Source of the DNA: Rubrimonas sp036735545
GTDB lineage: Bacteria; Pseudomonadota; Alphaproteobacteria; Rhodobacterales; Rhodobacteraceae
Direction: 5' to 3'
DNA length: 36,961 nucleotides
Assembly (NCBI GenBank): GCA_036735545.1
Contig: DAINOD010000024.1
Span: 1 to 36,961, forward strand
Below the pieces are notes generated by a model. The model had not been told where the DNA came from, made no database searches, and saw only the letters and a program-made list of their open reading frames with translations. Each line of letters starts with the position of its first letter. Positions within the stretch are counted from its first letter, which is position 1. The position numbers and the translations under genes are program-made. Positions 26,773 to 33,672 of this stretch are shown piece by piece.

Positions 26773-26903
26773 GTGGCCGACTGTTTCGTCGGGTCGACGC
26801 CGCAGGCGGCGATGACCGCCCTGCCGCTCTCAATGTTCTCGTCGGCGCTCTCGATTGCGACGCAGCCGACAAGCGCGACCCCGATCAGGCCTTCGGTCTT
26901 CAT
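26769..26903 (-). CDS. 44-residue ORF translationally coupled to ndvB
   Basis: ATG 26903 opens 44 codons beginning MKTEGLIGVALVGCVAIES, containing AVIAACGVDPTKQ and ending with TGA at 26771-26769. The stop overlaps the ndvB start codon GTG (26772-26770) in a GTGA junction. This tight coupling is the main reason to take it seriously. LVGC at residues 11-14 has the form of a lipobox, though the preceding hydrophobic part is very short, so a lipoprotein is only a possibility. Upstream there is no strong Shine-Dalgarno sequence. I do not recognise a family. It may be a leader that sets ndvB translation, or a small accessory protein. Confidence 0.45.
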   Translation of the reverse strand: MKTEGLIGVALVGCVAIESADENIESGRAVIAACGVDPTKQSAT

Positions 26904-27286
26904 GAAACAGGTCCAGTCCGGATGGCGACCTTCGCAGAAAGGTCACCCGATGAAACGCTCTCCGGCGCGTCGCGTTCCGAGACAAGCGCGTTGGTCGGCG
27001 CGGGGTCGGCTTGCGTCGGGCTCCGATGCATCGCAATCCCGTCGACCAGGGGGGCGGGTCCGTCGCGCGCCGCTCAAGCCCGCGCCGCCTGTCGCTGACG
27101 GGATAGCCCGCTCATGCGCCGGCGACGCCGAACTCCTCCGCCACGAGAACGAGAGGCGCGGGGAGGTCGGGCTGATCGCGGCGTGCTGCGTGAGCCAGTC
27201 CACGCCAGCCGCCGCGGCCCCATCGCCAACCCTTTGTCGTGACGCGACGCTTCCTGGCGTCGAAGGGCGGCTTGTCTGGAGGAGCA

Positions 27287-27332
27287 TGGTGCCGACGCCC
27301 CGGCTCGAACGGGGGACCCCAAGATCCACAAT
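27287..27332 (-). tRNA. 3' half of a tRNA-His(GTG) gene, likely attachment-site remnant
   Basis: Read on the minus strand the segment gives anticodon loop TTGTGGA (anticodon GTG at 27329-27327), 3' anticodon strand TCTTG, variable loop GGGTC, T-arm CCCCG-TTCGAGC-CGGGG, acceptor strand CGTCGGC, discriminator A and an encoded CCA (27289-27287). Every position from base 32 to 76 fits a real tRNA. Upstream the tRNA fails: bases 27-31 (GCGGA) pair poorly with TCTTG and no D-arm can be drawn. A fragment that starts at the anticodon arm and runs to CCA is what tyrosine integrases leave at the far end of an element inserted in a tRNA gene. By that geometry the element would lie at higher coordinates. 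It is not a functional tRNA. Confidence 0.6.
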
Positions 27333-27335
27333 CCG

Positions 27336-27428
27336 CAGCCGTAGCCAATGAAATCAACGGCTGTTGAGACTGTTTCGCATCCGCGCAGGGGTAAAGTGGT
27401 CAATAGGTTGCGAGTCGAGTCTCAACGG
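27336..27428. repeat. Two interlocking inverted repeats beside the tRNA fragment
   Basis: Repeat 1 is CAGCCGT (27336-27342) and ACGGCTG (27357-27363), a perfect 7-bp stem over 14 bases. Repeat 2 is GTTGAGACT (27363-27371) and AGTCTCAAC (27418-27426), a perfect 9-bp stem extended by a T-G and a C-G pair to 27361 and 27428, over 46 bases. The two structures share 27361-27363, so they exclude each other. They could be recombinase arm sites, IS ends or a regulatory RNA structure. Confidence 0.45.
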
Positions 27429-27536
27429 AAGGCAGGCATGAACCGCTAGTCGCCGATGTCGACGATATCCTCCGACCGACCGTCTCGCTGCGGCATCTCG
27501 GAAGCATCCATCCTCAGGCGTCCTTCGACAAATGGA

Positions 27537-27617
27537 TGTCCAAGGAAACGGGGGCCAACTCAGTCGATCGCTCGGAAGCTGGGCTGCACGCCAGAGACGC
27601 TGCGGCTGTGCGTTTCG
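27537..27617 (+). mobile_element. Remnant of an IS3-family transposase OrfA
   Basis: In the frame containing 27558 the translation reads TQSIARKLGCTPETLRLCV, which matches the helix-turn-helix signature of IS3-family OrfA proteins (W-x-x-I-x-S-I-A-x-K-[LI]-G-C-[TS]-x-E-T-L-R-x-W-V). The usual Trp near the end is Cys here. Neither the start of OrfA, OrfB with its DDE motif, nor terminal repeats are seen, so only a scrap of some 25-30 codons survives. The frame is otherwise Arg/Ser-rich on both sides. Confidence 0.5.
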
Positions 27618-27694
27618 TCACGGCGCGTCCCACGCCGATTCGACATCTTCCGTTTCAATCGAGGGCCGACGGCCCGGAAACGGAGATCGCCAGC

Positions 27695-28048
27695 ATGGAT
27701 TTCATGATCGAAGAACTCGACGTCGCCGCTTTGCTGATCGCATCCATCGAGATCAGGCCCGACCCCTGGGCGACCGGCGCGACGGACATGACGCTCCCCG
27801 CTGTGGATCACGCGGCGCTGGGACTGGACCTCGGGATCGCGTTCGTCCCGCCCACGCCGCACGAACCGGCGCCGATGGCCGGTTTCCCCGACGACGCCTT
27901 CGTCTTCGAGCCGCTCGGGTCGGCGCGCCGCGAAGCCTCGGATGGCGATGGCCTGACGGACCCGCTCGGCGTCGCGGTCGCGGAGATCGCGTGGAAGCAC
28001 GTCGAGGACAGCGCCGAGGCCGAGGACGCGTGGCGGGAGCCTGCATGA
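27695..28048 (+). CDS. Orphan acidic protein A (117 residues), unrecognised
   Basis: ATG 27695 has GGAG nine bases upstream and gives 117 residues beginning MDFMIEELDVAALLIASIEI. The protein is strongly acidic, with many Asp/Glu and few Lys, and has Pro-rich (VPPTPHEPAPMAGFP) and Asp/Glu-rich C-terminal parts (HVEDSAEAEDAWREP). I see no signal peptide, membrane helix or catalytic motif and do not recognise a family. A longer frame reaching back to 27536 would include the IS remnant in another frame and lacks a better ribosome site. A hairpin at 28085-28102 separates it from the next orphan gene, and both lie in the scarred region beside the tRNA fragment. It may be an accessory gene or a degraded one. 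Confidence 0.5.
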   Translation: MDFMIEELDVAALLIASIEIRPDPWATGATDMTLPAVDHAALGLDLGIAFVPPTPHEPAPMAGFPDDAFVFEPLGSARREASDGDGLTDPLGVAVAEIAWKHVEDSAEAEDAWREPA

Positions 28049-28084
28049 ACGCGATCAGCAGCGACATCTGACTGACGGTGTGGT

Positions 28085-28102
28085 CGGGCGACTTTTCGCC
28101 CG
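28085..28102. terminator. Stem-loop between the two orphan genes
   Basis: CGGGCGA-CTTT-TCGCCCG is a perfect 7-bp stem with a 4-base loop, 36 bases after the stop of orphan A and 13 bases before the GTG of orphan B. No T tract follows. It could end orphan A transcription or mask the orphan B ribosome binding site (GGCGGA at 28102-28107), which starts at the foot of the stem. Confidence 0.45.
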
Positions 28103-28115
28103 GCGGATCTGACGG

Positions 28116-28607
28116 GTGAACATCAAACGAGGGTCGCTCGGCGGCCCGGTGTCGGAGGACCGGACCTTGGACATTTTCTTTGCAGAGACGGAGACCGCAA
28201 TCACCATCGACACGGCGGCGCTTCACGCTGATCGCGACCTGTGGGCGCGGTCGGAGACGCTCGCCGCGGCCCCAAAGGTGGCGCCCTCACATCTTGACGC
28301 CGTCACGACGCCGCTCGCCTGGGACGACCTCGTCCTCGACTCTGTGATCGAACACAAGGTCGCAGCCAGCGACAGCGCTGTTCTGTTGGAACCCTTGCAC
28401 AATATCCCCAAGCTCAAGGATGGTCCTATTGGGGCCGGCCGCAATTCCAAAGACCTGAACACCGCCATCGGGTCCAACTGGGGTATCGAAAATTCGCCGA
28501 CTACGCTGGTCCACTCCGCCGAGGATGATTTCCACGACGGCTTTGTATTCGTCGCCGTGATCGAGGAGAACGACGAAGAGAACGACAGGGACGAAGAGGA
28601 GGTCTGA
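28116..28607 (+). CDS. Orphan acidic protein B (163 residues), unrecognised, low GC
   Basis: GTG 28116, preceded by GGCGGA, opens 163 codons; GTG 28149 is an alternative and there is no early ATG. Notable stretches are LDIFFAETETAITIDTAAL, SAVLLEPLHNIPKLKDGPIG, DDFHDGFVFVAVIEEN and a tail of alternating acidic residues (NDEENDRDEEEV). It is very acidic and has no signal peptide or membrane helix. Base composition differs from the surroundings: hand count of 28381-28500 gives 65 G+C of 120 (about 54 percent), far below the neighbouring genes. Together with the tRNA fragment and IS remnant this suggests acquired DNA. I do not recognise a family and cannot offer a function. Confidence 0.55.
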   Translation: MNIKRGSLGGPVSEDRTLDIFFAETETAITIDTAALHADRDLWARSETLAAAPKVAPSHLDAVTTPLAWDDLVLDSVIEHKVAASDSAVLLEPLHNIPKLKDGPIGAGRNSKDLNTAIGSNWGIENSPTTLVHSAEDDFHDGFVFVAVIEENDEENDRDEEEV

Positions 28608-28736
28608 CACCGGCTTGCGCGCGCGGCGCGGCCCGGTCGTGTTCGCGGGCGCATCGGCCTTGAGTGGTCTCGCTCTGGCAGGCGGGAGCGGCCGCGGGAT
28701 GCGAACCGCCGAGCAGCGCCATGGTCGCCGGAAAGC

Positions 28737-29648
28737 TCAGAGGTCTCGCGCCTCGCGCAAGATGGTGGCGCACGCGTCCGCCAAGACGCCGAATGCGGCG
28801 CTCCGCGACGAGCCTCGTCGCCATACCAATGCGATACGCCGGGCGTTGGCGCCGCGGATCGGGACGAGCGCGAGGCTGTGGCCCTGCGCAACCCCGGCCC
28901 GCACGGCGATGTCGGGCAACAGCGTCACGCCCGCGCCGGCCGCGACCATCGCGGCGAGGGTCGGCAGGCTGGTGGCTTCGTAGGCCGGGTCCTGCCGAAG
29001 CACGTCCTCGCCGAAGGCCGACAGCGCATGGCGTTGGAGGCAATGACCGGGCTCCAGCAGCAGCAGCGGCCTGCCGGTCAGGTCCGCGCCATCCACCTCG
29101 GCGCGGTTGGCGAGTGGGTGGTCCTTGCGACAGGCGAGCAGATAGCCGTCCTCGATCAGCACCCGCGCCTCGACATCGCCCATCTCGTAGGGCAGCGCGA
29201 TCAGCGCGGCGTCGAGCCTGCCGTCGCGCAGATCTTCGCGCAGGGCGTCGCTGAGCCCCTCGTGCAACTCCAGACGCAGGCCGGGAAAGCGCTTGCTCAG
29301 CCCGCCGACCAGGGCGGGAAAGACATAGGGCCCGATGGTCACGGCGGCGCCGAGCCTCAGCGCGCCGGCAAGCGGATCGGCCTCGGACGCGGCGTGCTCG
29401 ACCAGCGCCTCGACGTCGCGCAGGACCGCCCGCGCCCGCGCCGCCAGCGCGGCGCCGAGGGGCGTCATGGCCACATGGCGGCGGTCGCGCTCGGCGACCG
29501 TGGCGCCGAGCGCGCCCTCCAACTCTTTCAGGCCGGCGCTGAGGGTGGATTGGGTGACATGAGCGCGCTCGGCCGCCCGGGTGAAATGCCCTGTGTCGTC
29601 GAGGGCTACGAGAAACTCGAGCTGGCGGAGCGTGACTGCGGTGCGCAT
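28737..29648 (-). CDS. oxyR: OxyR-like LysR-family regulator with a single conserved redox Cys
   Basis: A 303-residue LysR-type regulator. The N-terminal helix-turn-helix (LRQLEFLVALDDTGHFTRAAERAHVTQSTLSAGLKELE) and the effector domain match OxyR, including LEPGHCLQRHAL with Cys203 at the position of E. coli Cys199. In E. coli a resolving Cys follows nine residues later; here that position is Phe212, so no Cys208 equivalent exists. Other cysteines (Cys173, one near the C-terminus) are in non-canonical places. It is divergent from a peroxiredoxin gene across 100 bases, the classic layout for an activator and its target. ATG 29648 matches the usual OxyR start; the upstream in-frame extension would run through the promoter region. 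Confidence 0.82.
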   Translation of the reverse strand: MRTAVTLRQLEFLVALDDTGHFTRAAERAHVTQSTLSAGLKELEGALGATVAERDRRHVAMTPLGAALAARARAVLRDVEALVEHAASEADPLAGALRLGAAVTIGPYVFPALVGGLSKRFPGLRLELHEGLSDALREDLRDGRLDAALIALPYEMGDVEARVLIEDGYLLACRKDHPLANRAEVDGADLTGRPLLLLEPGHCLQRHALSAFGEDVLRQDPAYEATSLPTLAAMVAAGAGVTLLPDIAVRAGVAQGHSLALVPIRGANARRIALVWRRGSSRSAAFGVLADACATILREARDL

Positions 29649-29748
29649 GGCTGATCGGAATATCCGGTCACAGAGGCCAAGACAATTCGTTTCTGTCGAT
29701 GGATCACAACGCCTACCTACGGCGTCCAAGGGATATGGGAGACCCGCC
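29649..29748. promoter_or_regulatory. Divergent promoter/operator region between oxyR and peroxiredoxin
   Basis: Both genes must be transcribed outwards from this 100-base gap, which is visibly poorer in GC than the flanks. It contains GGAATATCC near the oxyR start and GACA-9-TGTC in its middle (GACAATTCGTTTCTGTC), a dyad of the T-N11-A style bound by LysR regulators. I could not assign -35/-10 boxes with confidence. Confidence 0.5.
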
Positions 29749-30387
29749 ATGACCGACGCCCCCCGCCTGCCGCGCCTGAACGAGACCGCGCCCGACTTCG
29801 ACGCGCTGACCACCGACGGCCGCCGCACGCTGACCGACTATCGCGGCAAGTGGCTGGTGCTGTTCTCGCACCCGGCAGACTTCACGCCGACCTGCACGAC
29901 CGAGTTCATCGCGTTCGCGCAGAAGGCCGACCAGTTCGCCGCGTTGAACTGCGAGTTGCTGGGGCTGTCCATCGACAGCCACTACGCCCACATCGCCTGG
30001 ATGCGGAACATCGAGGAGAAGTTCGGCGTCGCAATCCCTTTCCCGATCATCGCCGATCTGTCGATGCGGGTCGCGCACGACTACGGCATGATCCAGCCGG
30101 GCGCCTCCGACACGGCCGCCGTGCGCGCCACCTTCCTCATCGACCCCGAGAGCAAGCTGCGGGCGATGGTCTACTACCCGATGACCAATGGGCGGTCGGT
30201 GGACGAGTTCCTGAGGCTGCTGCAGGCCTTGCAGACCTCCGACGCCAACAGGGTCGCGACGCCGGAAGGCTGGGTTCCCGGCGACAAGGTGATCGTGCCG
30301 CCCCCCGCCACCGCCGCCGCCGCCGCCACCCGCATGACCGAGGGCTACGAGGTGACCGACTGGTACTTCGCCCGCCGCGCTCTCTGA
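29749..30387 (+). CDS. Peroxiredoxin, 1-Cys (Prx6-like) type
   Basis: A 212-residue thiol peroxidase. The peroxidatic Cys49 lies in HPADFTPTCTTEF with the family Pro and Thr, and AVRATFLIDPESKLRAMVYYP carries the active-site Arg region. The long C-terminal domain (MTNGRSVDEFLRLLQALQ, PEGWVPGDKVIVPPP) and lack of a C-terminal resolving Cys place it with Prx6/1-Cys peroxiredoxins. It reduces H2O2 and organic peroxides in the cytoplasm; the electron donor is not obvious. ATG 29749 begins the conserved region; the frame extends upstream but that part runs into oxyR. It is divergent from oxyR and 20 bases ahead of the metallo-hydrolase gene, which it may co-transcribe. Confidence 0.92.
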   Translation: MTDAPRLPRLNETAPDFDALTTDGRRTLTDYRGKWLVLFSHPADFTPTCTTEFIAFAQKADQFAALNCELLGLSIDSHYAHIAWMRNIEEKFGVAIPFPIIADLSMRVAHDYGMIQPGASDTAAVRATFLIDPESKLRAMVYYPMTNGRSVDEFLRLLQALQTSDANRVATPEGWVPGDKVIVPPPATAAAAATRMTEGYEVTDWYFARRAL

Positions 30388-30407
30388 TCCGGCTCAGGAG
30401 CCCCGCG

Positions 30408-31286
30408 ATGCCCTCGCCCGTCGTGAAGCCGTTCTACGATCCGCCGACCGGAAGCTGGCAATACGTGTTCCACTGCCCTGCGACCATGAAGGGCGCGATC
30501 GTCGACCCCGTGCTCGACTTCGACCCCCGCTCCGGCGCGATCTCGACGCAGCGGGCGCAGGAGATCCTCGCCTATGTTCGAGGGGCGGGGATCGACGTGG
30601 TCTGGGTGCTCGACACCCATCCCCACGCGGACCACCTGTCGGCCGCGCCGTGGCTGGCCGAGCGGCTGGGCGCGCCGCGCGGGATCGGCGAGCATGTCGT
30701 GAAGGTGCAGAAGCTCTGGAAGGTCCTCTACAACCTGCCCGACCTGCCCGGGGACGGCCGACAGTGGGACCGGCTGTTCCGCGACGGCGAGCGGTTCATG
30801 GTCGGCGAGATCGCCGTGGACGTGCTGTTTTCGCCCGGGCACACGCTCGCCTCGATCACCTACGTCGCGGACGACGCGGCCTTCGTCCACGACACCCTGA
30901 TGATGCCCGACAGCGGCACGTCGCGGGCGGACTTTCCCGGCGGATCGGCGGCCGCGCTTCATGACAGCATCGCCCGCATCCTCGCGCTGCCGGACGATAC
31001 GCGCCTCTTCGTCGGCCACGACTACCGCCCGGACGGGCGAGAGGCGCAGTGCGTGGCGACGGTCGCAGAGCATCGCGCGACGAACATCCATCTGAAGAAC
31101 GGCTTCGACCGAGCCGCCTTCATCGCCCGCCGCGAGGCCCGCGACGCGACCCTGCCGCTGCCGCGGCTGATGCTGGCCGCGTTGCAGGTGAACATCCGCG
31201 GCGGCCGTCCGCCCGAGCCGGAGACCGACGGCCATCGCTACCTGAAGATCCCGCTCGACCGTTTCGAGCCCCGTGGCGACGACTGA
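30408..31286 (+). CDS. Metallo-beta-lactamase-fold hydrolase, persulfide dioxygenase/BLH-like
   Basis: A 292-residue MBL-fold enzyme. The metal motif THPHADH provides His71, His73, Asp75 and His76; further ligands are the His of FSPGHTLASI, the Asp of DTLMMPDSGTSRADFPGG and the His of FVGHDY. The GTSRADFPGG stretch and the length fit the ETHE1-like/BLH group (beta-lactamase-related hydrolase, a persulfide dioxygenase of sulfide-responsive operons) rather than glyoxalase II or true lactamases. The likely reaction is oxidation of glutathione persulfide to sulfite with O2. CAGGAG lies eight bases before ATG 30408. It is followed by a SulP transporter and a DsrE-like protein, which supports a sulfur role. 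Confidence 0.82.
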   Translation: MPSPVVKPFYDPPTGSWQYVFHCPATMKGAIVDPVLDFDPRSGAISTQRAQEILAYVRGAGIDVVWVLDTHPHADHLSAAPWLAERLGAPRGIGEHVVKVQKLWKVLYNLPDLPGDGRQWDRLFRDGERFMVGEIAVDVLFSPGHTLASITYVADDAAFVHDTLMMPDSGTSRADFPGGSAAALHDSIARILALPDDTRLFVGHDYRPDGREAQCVATVAEHRATNIHLKNGFDRAAFIARREARDATLPLPRLMLAALQVNIRGGRPPEPETDGHRYLKIPLDRFEPRGDD

Positions 31287-31346
31287 GCGCCCGGCGCCAT
31301 GAAACCCGCCGCATCCGCCATCTCCTCCGTCCGCAAGGGAAGAGGT

Positions 31347-33167
31347 ATGAACACTCTGGCGCGCTACGTCCCGGCGCTGGCGTGGGGCCGCCGCTACGGG
31401 GGGGCGACGGCGTCGGCCGACCTGCTGGCGGCGGTCATCGTCACCGTCATGCTGATCCCGCAATCGCTGGCCTATGCGCTGCTGGCCGGTCTGCCGCCGG
31501 AGGTCGGGCTCTACGCCTCGATCCTGCCCATCGTGCTCTACGCAATCTTCGGCACCTCGAGTTCGCTGGCGGTCGGGCCCGTTGCGGTGATCTCGCTGAT
31601 GACCGCCGCCGCGGCGGGGCAGGTCGCGGCGCCCGGCTCGCCCGAATATCTCGGCGCGGCGCTGACGCTCGCCTTGCTGTCGGGGCTCATGCTGACCGCG
31701 ATGGGGCTGCTGCGGCTCGGCGTCGTCGCTAATTTCCTCAGCCACCCGGTGATCTCGGGCTTCATCACCGCCTCGGGTCTGATCATCGCCGCCAGCCAGC
31801 TCAAGCACCTGCTGGGCGTGCAGGCCTCGGGCGACACGCTTGCGGCGCTGTTCGTCTCGCTCGCCGACGCCCTGCCCGCGGTCAACCTGCCGACGCTGCT
31901 CGTCGGGGCGGGGGCCACAGCCTTCCTGTTCTGGACGCGCAGCCGGCTGAAGGGCCTGCTGCTCGGCTGGCGTCTCCGCCCGCGGCTGGCCGACGCGCTG
32001 ACCAAGGCGGCGCCGGTGGCGGCGGTCGGGCTCACCACGCTCGCAAGCTGGGCGCTCGACCTGCCCGGCATGGGCGTGGCCATCGTCGGCGCCATTCCCG
32101 CGGGCCTTCCGCCGATCACCCTGCCGCCGCTGAAGCTTGAGACGCTGGCGGCGCTGGCCGTGCCGGCGCTGCTGATCTCGCTCGTGGGCTTCGTGGAGTC
32201 GGTTTCGGTCGCTCAGACGCTCGCCGCGAAGAAGCGCGAGCGCATCCGCCCCGACCAGGAGTTGATCGCGCTCGGGGCCGCAAACATCGGCGCGGCCTTC
32301 ACCGGCGGCTATCCGGTCACGGGGGGCTTCGCGCGCTCGGTGGTCAACCACGACGCCGGCGCGGCGACGCCCGCCGCAGGGGCCTTCACCGCGCTCGGCA
32401 TCGTGGGCGCGGCGGCCTTCCTGACGCCGCTGTTGCACTTCCTGCCGATCGCCACGCTCGCCGCGACCATCGTCGTCGCGGTGCTCGGTCTTGTGGACTT
32501 CCGCTCGCTGCGCGCCGTGTGGCGCTGGTCGAAGTCGGATTTCGCCGCGCAGGCGGCGACGATCGTGCTGACGCTGGGCCTCGGCGTCGAAGCCGGCATC
32601 GTCGCCGGCGTCTCGCTGTCGCTGCTGCTGCATCTCTGGCGCACGTCGCGGCCCCATGTCGCGGTGGTGGGGCTTGTGCCGGGCACCGAGCACTTCCGCA
32701 ACGTCGACCGTCACGCCGTCGTCACCGCGCCGCATGTGCTGTCGGTGCGGGTCGACGAGAGCCTGTGGTTTCCGAACGCGCGCTTTCTCGAGGACTGCAT
32801 CGCCGACCGGGTCGCTGCCGATCCCGCGATCCGCGAGGTGGTCCTCATGTGCCCCGCCGTGAACGCCATCGACGCCTCGGCCCTCGAAAGCCTCGAGGCC
32901 ATCGACCGCCGGCTGCGCGAGGCCGGCGCGCGGCTGCACCTGTCCGAGGTCAAGGGGCCGGTCATGGACCGGCTCCGCCGCACGGCCTTTCTCGACCACC
33001 TGTCGGGCGCGGTTTTCCTGACCCAATACGACGCCTTCGCGACGCTGGCCCCCGAGACGGCGGCCGCGACGCGCGCGGCGCCCCGGCGCGACAGCGCCGG
33101 GCGGCCGGCGCCCGGCGTCTCCGCCTCGACCCCCGTCAACGCACCCCCTGAGGAGAACCCGACATGA
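31347..33167 (+). CDS. SulP-family anion transporter with STAS domain
   Basis: A 606-residue inner-membrane transporter. The N-terminal 400 residues hold many helices with SulP hallmarks: VTVMLIPQSLAYALLAGLPPEVGLYASILP, NFLSHPVISGFITASGLII and GGYPVTGGFARSVVN. The C-terminal part (about 440-560) is a cytoplasmic STAS domain (VRVDESLWFPNARFLEDCI, MCPAVNAIDASALESLEAI). SulP proteins carry sulfate, sulfite-like oxyanions, bicarbonate or other anions. Between a persulfide dioxygenase-like enzyme and a DsrE-like protein, movement of a sulfur oxyanion is the likely task. I prefer ATG 31347, with GGGAAGAGG just upstream, over ATG 31299, which has no ribosome site. The stop overlaps the next gene (ATGA). 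Confidence 0.9.
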   Translation: MNTLARYVPALAWGRRYGGATASADLLAAVIVTVMLIPQSLAYALLAGLPPEVGLYASILPIVLYAIFGTSSSLAVGPVAVISLMTAAAAGQVAAPGSPEYLGAALTLALLSGLMLTAMGLLRLGVVANFLSHPVISGFITASGLIIAASQLKHLLGVQASGDTLAALFVSLADALPAVNLPTLLVGAGATAFLFWTRSRLKGLLLGWRLRPRLADALTKAAPVAAVGLTTLASWALDLPGMGVAIVGAIPAGLPPITLPPLKLETLAALAVPALLISLVGFVESVSVAQTLAAKKRERIRPDQELIALGAANIGAAFTGGYPVTGGFARSVVNHDAGAATPAAGAFTALGIVGAAAFLTPLLHFLPIATLAATIVVAVLGLVDFRSLRAVWRWSKSDFAAQAATIVLTLGLGVEAGIVAGVSLSLLLHLWRTSRPHVAVVGLVPGTEHFRNVDRHAVVTAPHVLSVRVDESLWFPNARFLEDCIADRVAADPAIREVVLMCPAVNAIDASALESLEAIDRRLREAGARLHLSEVKGPVMDRLRRTAFLDHLSGAVFLTQYDAFATLAPETAAATRAAPRRDSAGRPAPGVSASTPVNAPPEENPT

Positions 33168-33586
33168 AAAGCATCGTCCTCGCAGCCGCGTTCGCCGCGA
33201 CCGCCGCCGGCGCCGCCGCCGAGCAACAGCTCGTCACCGTGGTGACCAGCGCCGAGCCCCAGACCCAGCTCATGGCGATGGTCCTCACAATGCAGGCCGT
33301 CGAGCAGGGCGCGCAGGTCCGCATCCTGCTTTGCGGCCCGGGCGGCGACATGGGGCTGGCCGATGCGCCGGCCGCCGCCACGGCCCCGCAGCCGCCGCGC
33401 AGCATGAGCCCGCAGGGACTGATGACGGCGATCATGGCGAGGGGTGCAACCGTCGAGGTTTGCGCCATCTATCTGCCGGGCAGGGGCATGGGCCCCGAGG
33501 CGCTTCTCGAGGGCGTCGGCGTAGCGCAGCCGCCCGAGATGGCGGGCGCGATGCTCGCCCCGGATGCGCGCATCTGGTCGTTCTGA
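33164..33586 (+). CDS. Periplasmic DsrE-family protein
   Basis: A 140-residue protein with a signal peptide (MKSIVLAAAFAATAAGAAA, then EQQ). The mature part is a DsrE/DsrF-like fold: LVTVVTSAEPQTQLMAMVLTMQAVEQGAQVRILLCG, then SPQGLMTAIMARGATVEVCAIYLPGRGM. Cys57 and Cys100 sit at the ends of two beta strands, and Cys100 occupies the place of the sulfur-carrying Cys in DsrE-like proteins. It probably binds or relays sulfane sulfur in the periplasm. The start overlaps the SulP stop (ATGA), so it is part of that transcript. A strong stem-loop follows before the oxidase genes. Confidence 0.78.
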   Translation: MKSIVLAAAFAATAAGAAAEQQLVTVVTSAEPQTQLMAMVLTMQAVEQGAQVRILLCGPGGDMGLADAPAAATAPQPPRSMSPQGLMTAIMARGATVEVCAIYLPGRGMGPEALLEGVGVAQPPEMAGAMLAPDARIWSF

Positions 33587-33605
33587 ACGCGGCCTGCTTG
33601 CGACG

Positions 33606-33635
33606 CCGTGGCGTCCCCCGACGGGGTCGCCACGG
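33606..33635 (+). terminator. Strong intercistronic stem-loop before cioA
   Basis: The arms CCGTGGCG (33606-33613) and CGCCACGG (33628-33635) pair perfectly, and after one T-T mismatch CCCC/GGGG (33615-33618, 33623-33626) extend the stem over a CGAC loop. No T tract follows. It may separate the sulfur genes from the oxidase genes by partial termination or act as an RNA-processing barrier. The cioA ribosome site GAGGAGG lies about 25 bases further on. Confidence 0.5.
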
Positions 33636-33672
33636 GTGAGACGACCTGAAGTCCGATATCGAGGAGGCGGTC

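Larger units (their letters stand above)
26904..27694. other. About 790 bases without a supportable intact gene; scarred region
   Basis: Between the ndvB leader ORF and the first orphan gene I find no convincing complete gene. Open frames on both strands are Arg/Ser/Pro-rich and lack motifs. The region holds the 3' half of a tRNA-His gene (27287-27332), two interlocking inverted repeats (27336-27428) and a short IS3-family transposase remnant (about 27537-27617). This mix is typical of an integration or excision scar. Confidence 0.55.

Noticed and set aside
19558..27351. Uninterrupted plus-strand frame of nearly 2600 codons opposite ndvB
   Set aside because: It is antisense to a clear giant enzyme, has only Arg/Gly/Ala/His-rich low-complexity translation and no motif. 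It arises because GC-rich codons of ndvB avoid stops on the other strand.
27112..27357. Minus-strand 81-codon ORF across the tRNA fragment
   Set aside because: It reads through the tRNA half and has Arg/Gly/Trp-rich sequence with no motif; judged chance.
27287..27363. Complete tRNA-His gene including the sequence 5' of the anticodon
   Set aside because: The 5' segment GCCGTTG can partly pair with the acceptor strand, but no D-arm forms and the anticodon stem has only three acceptable pairs of five. Only the 3' half is tRNA-like.
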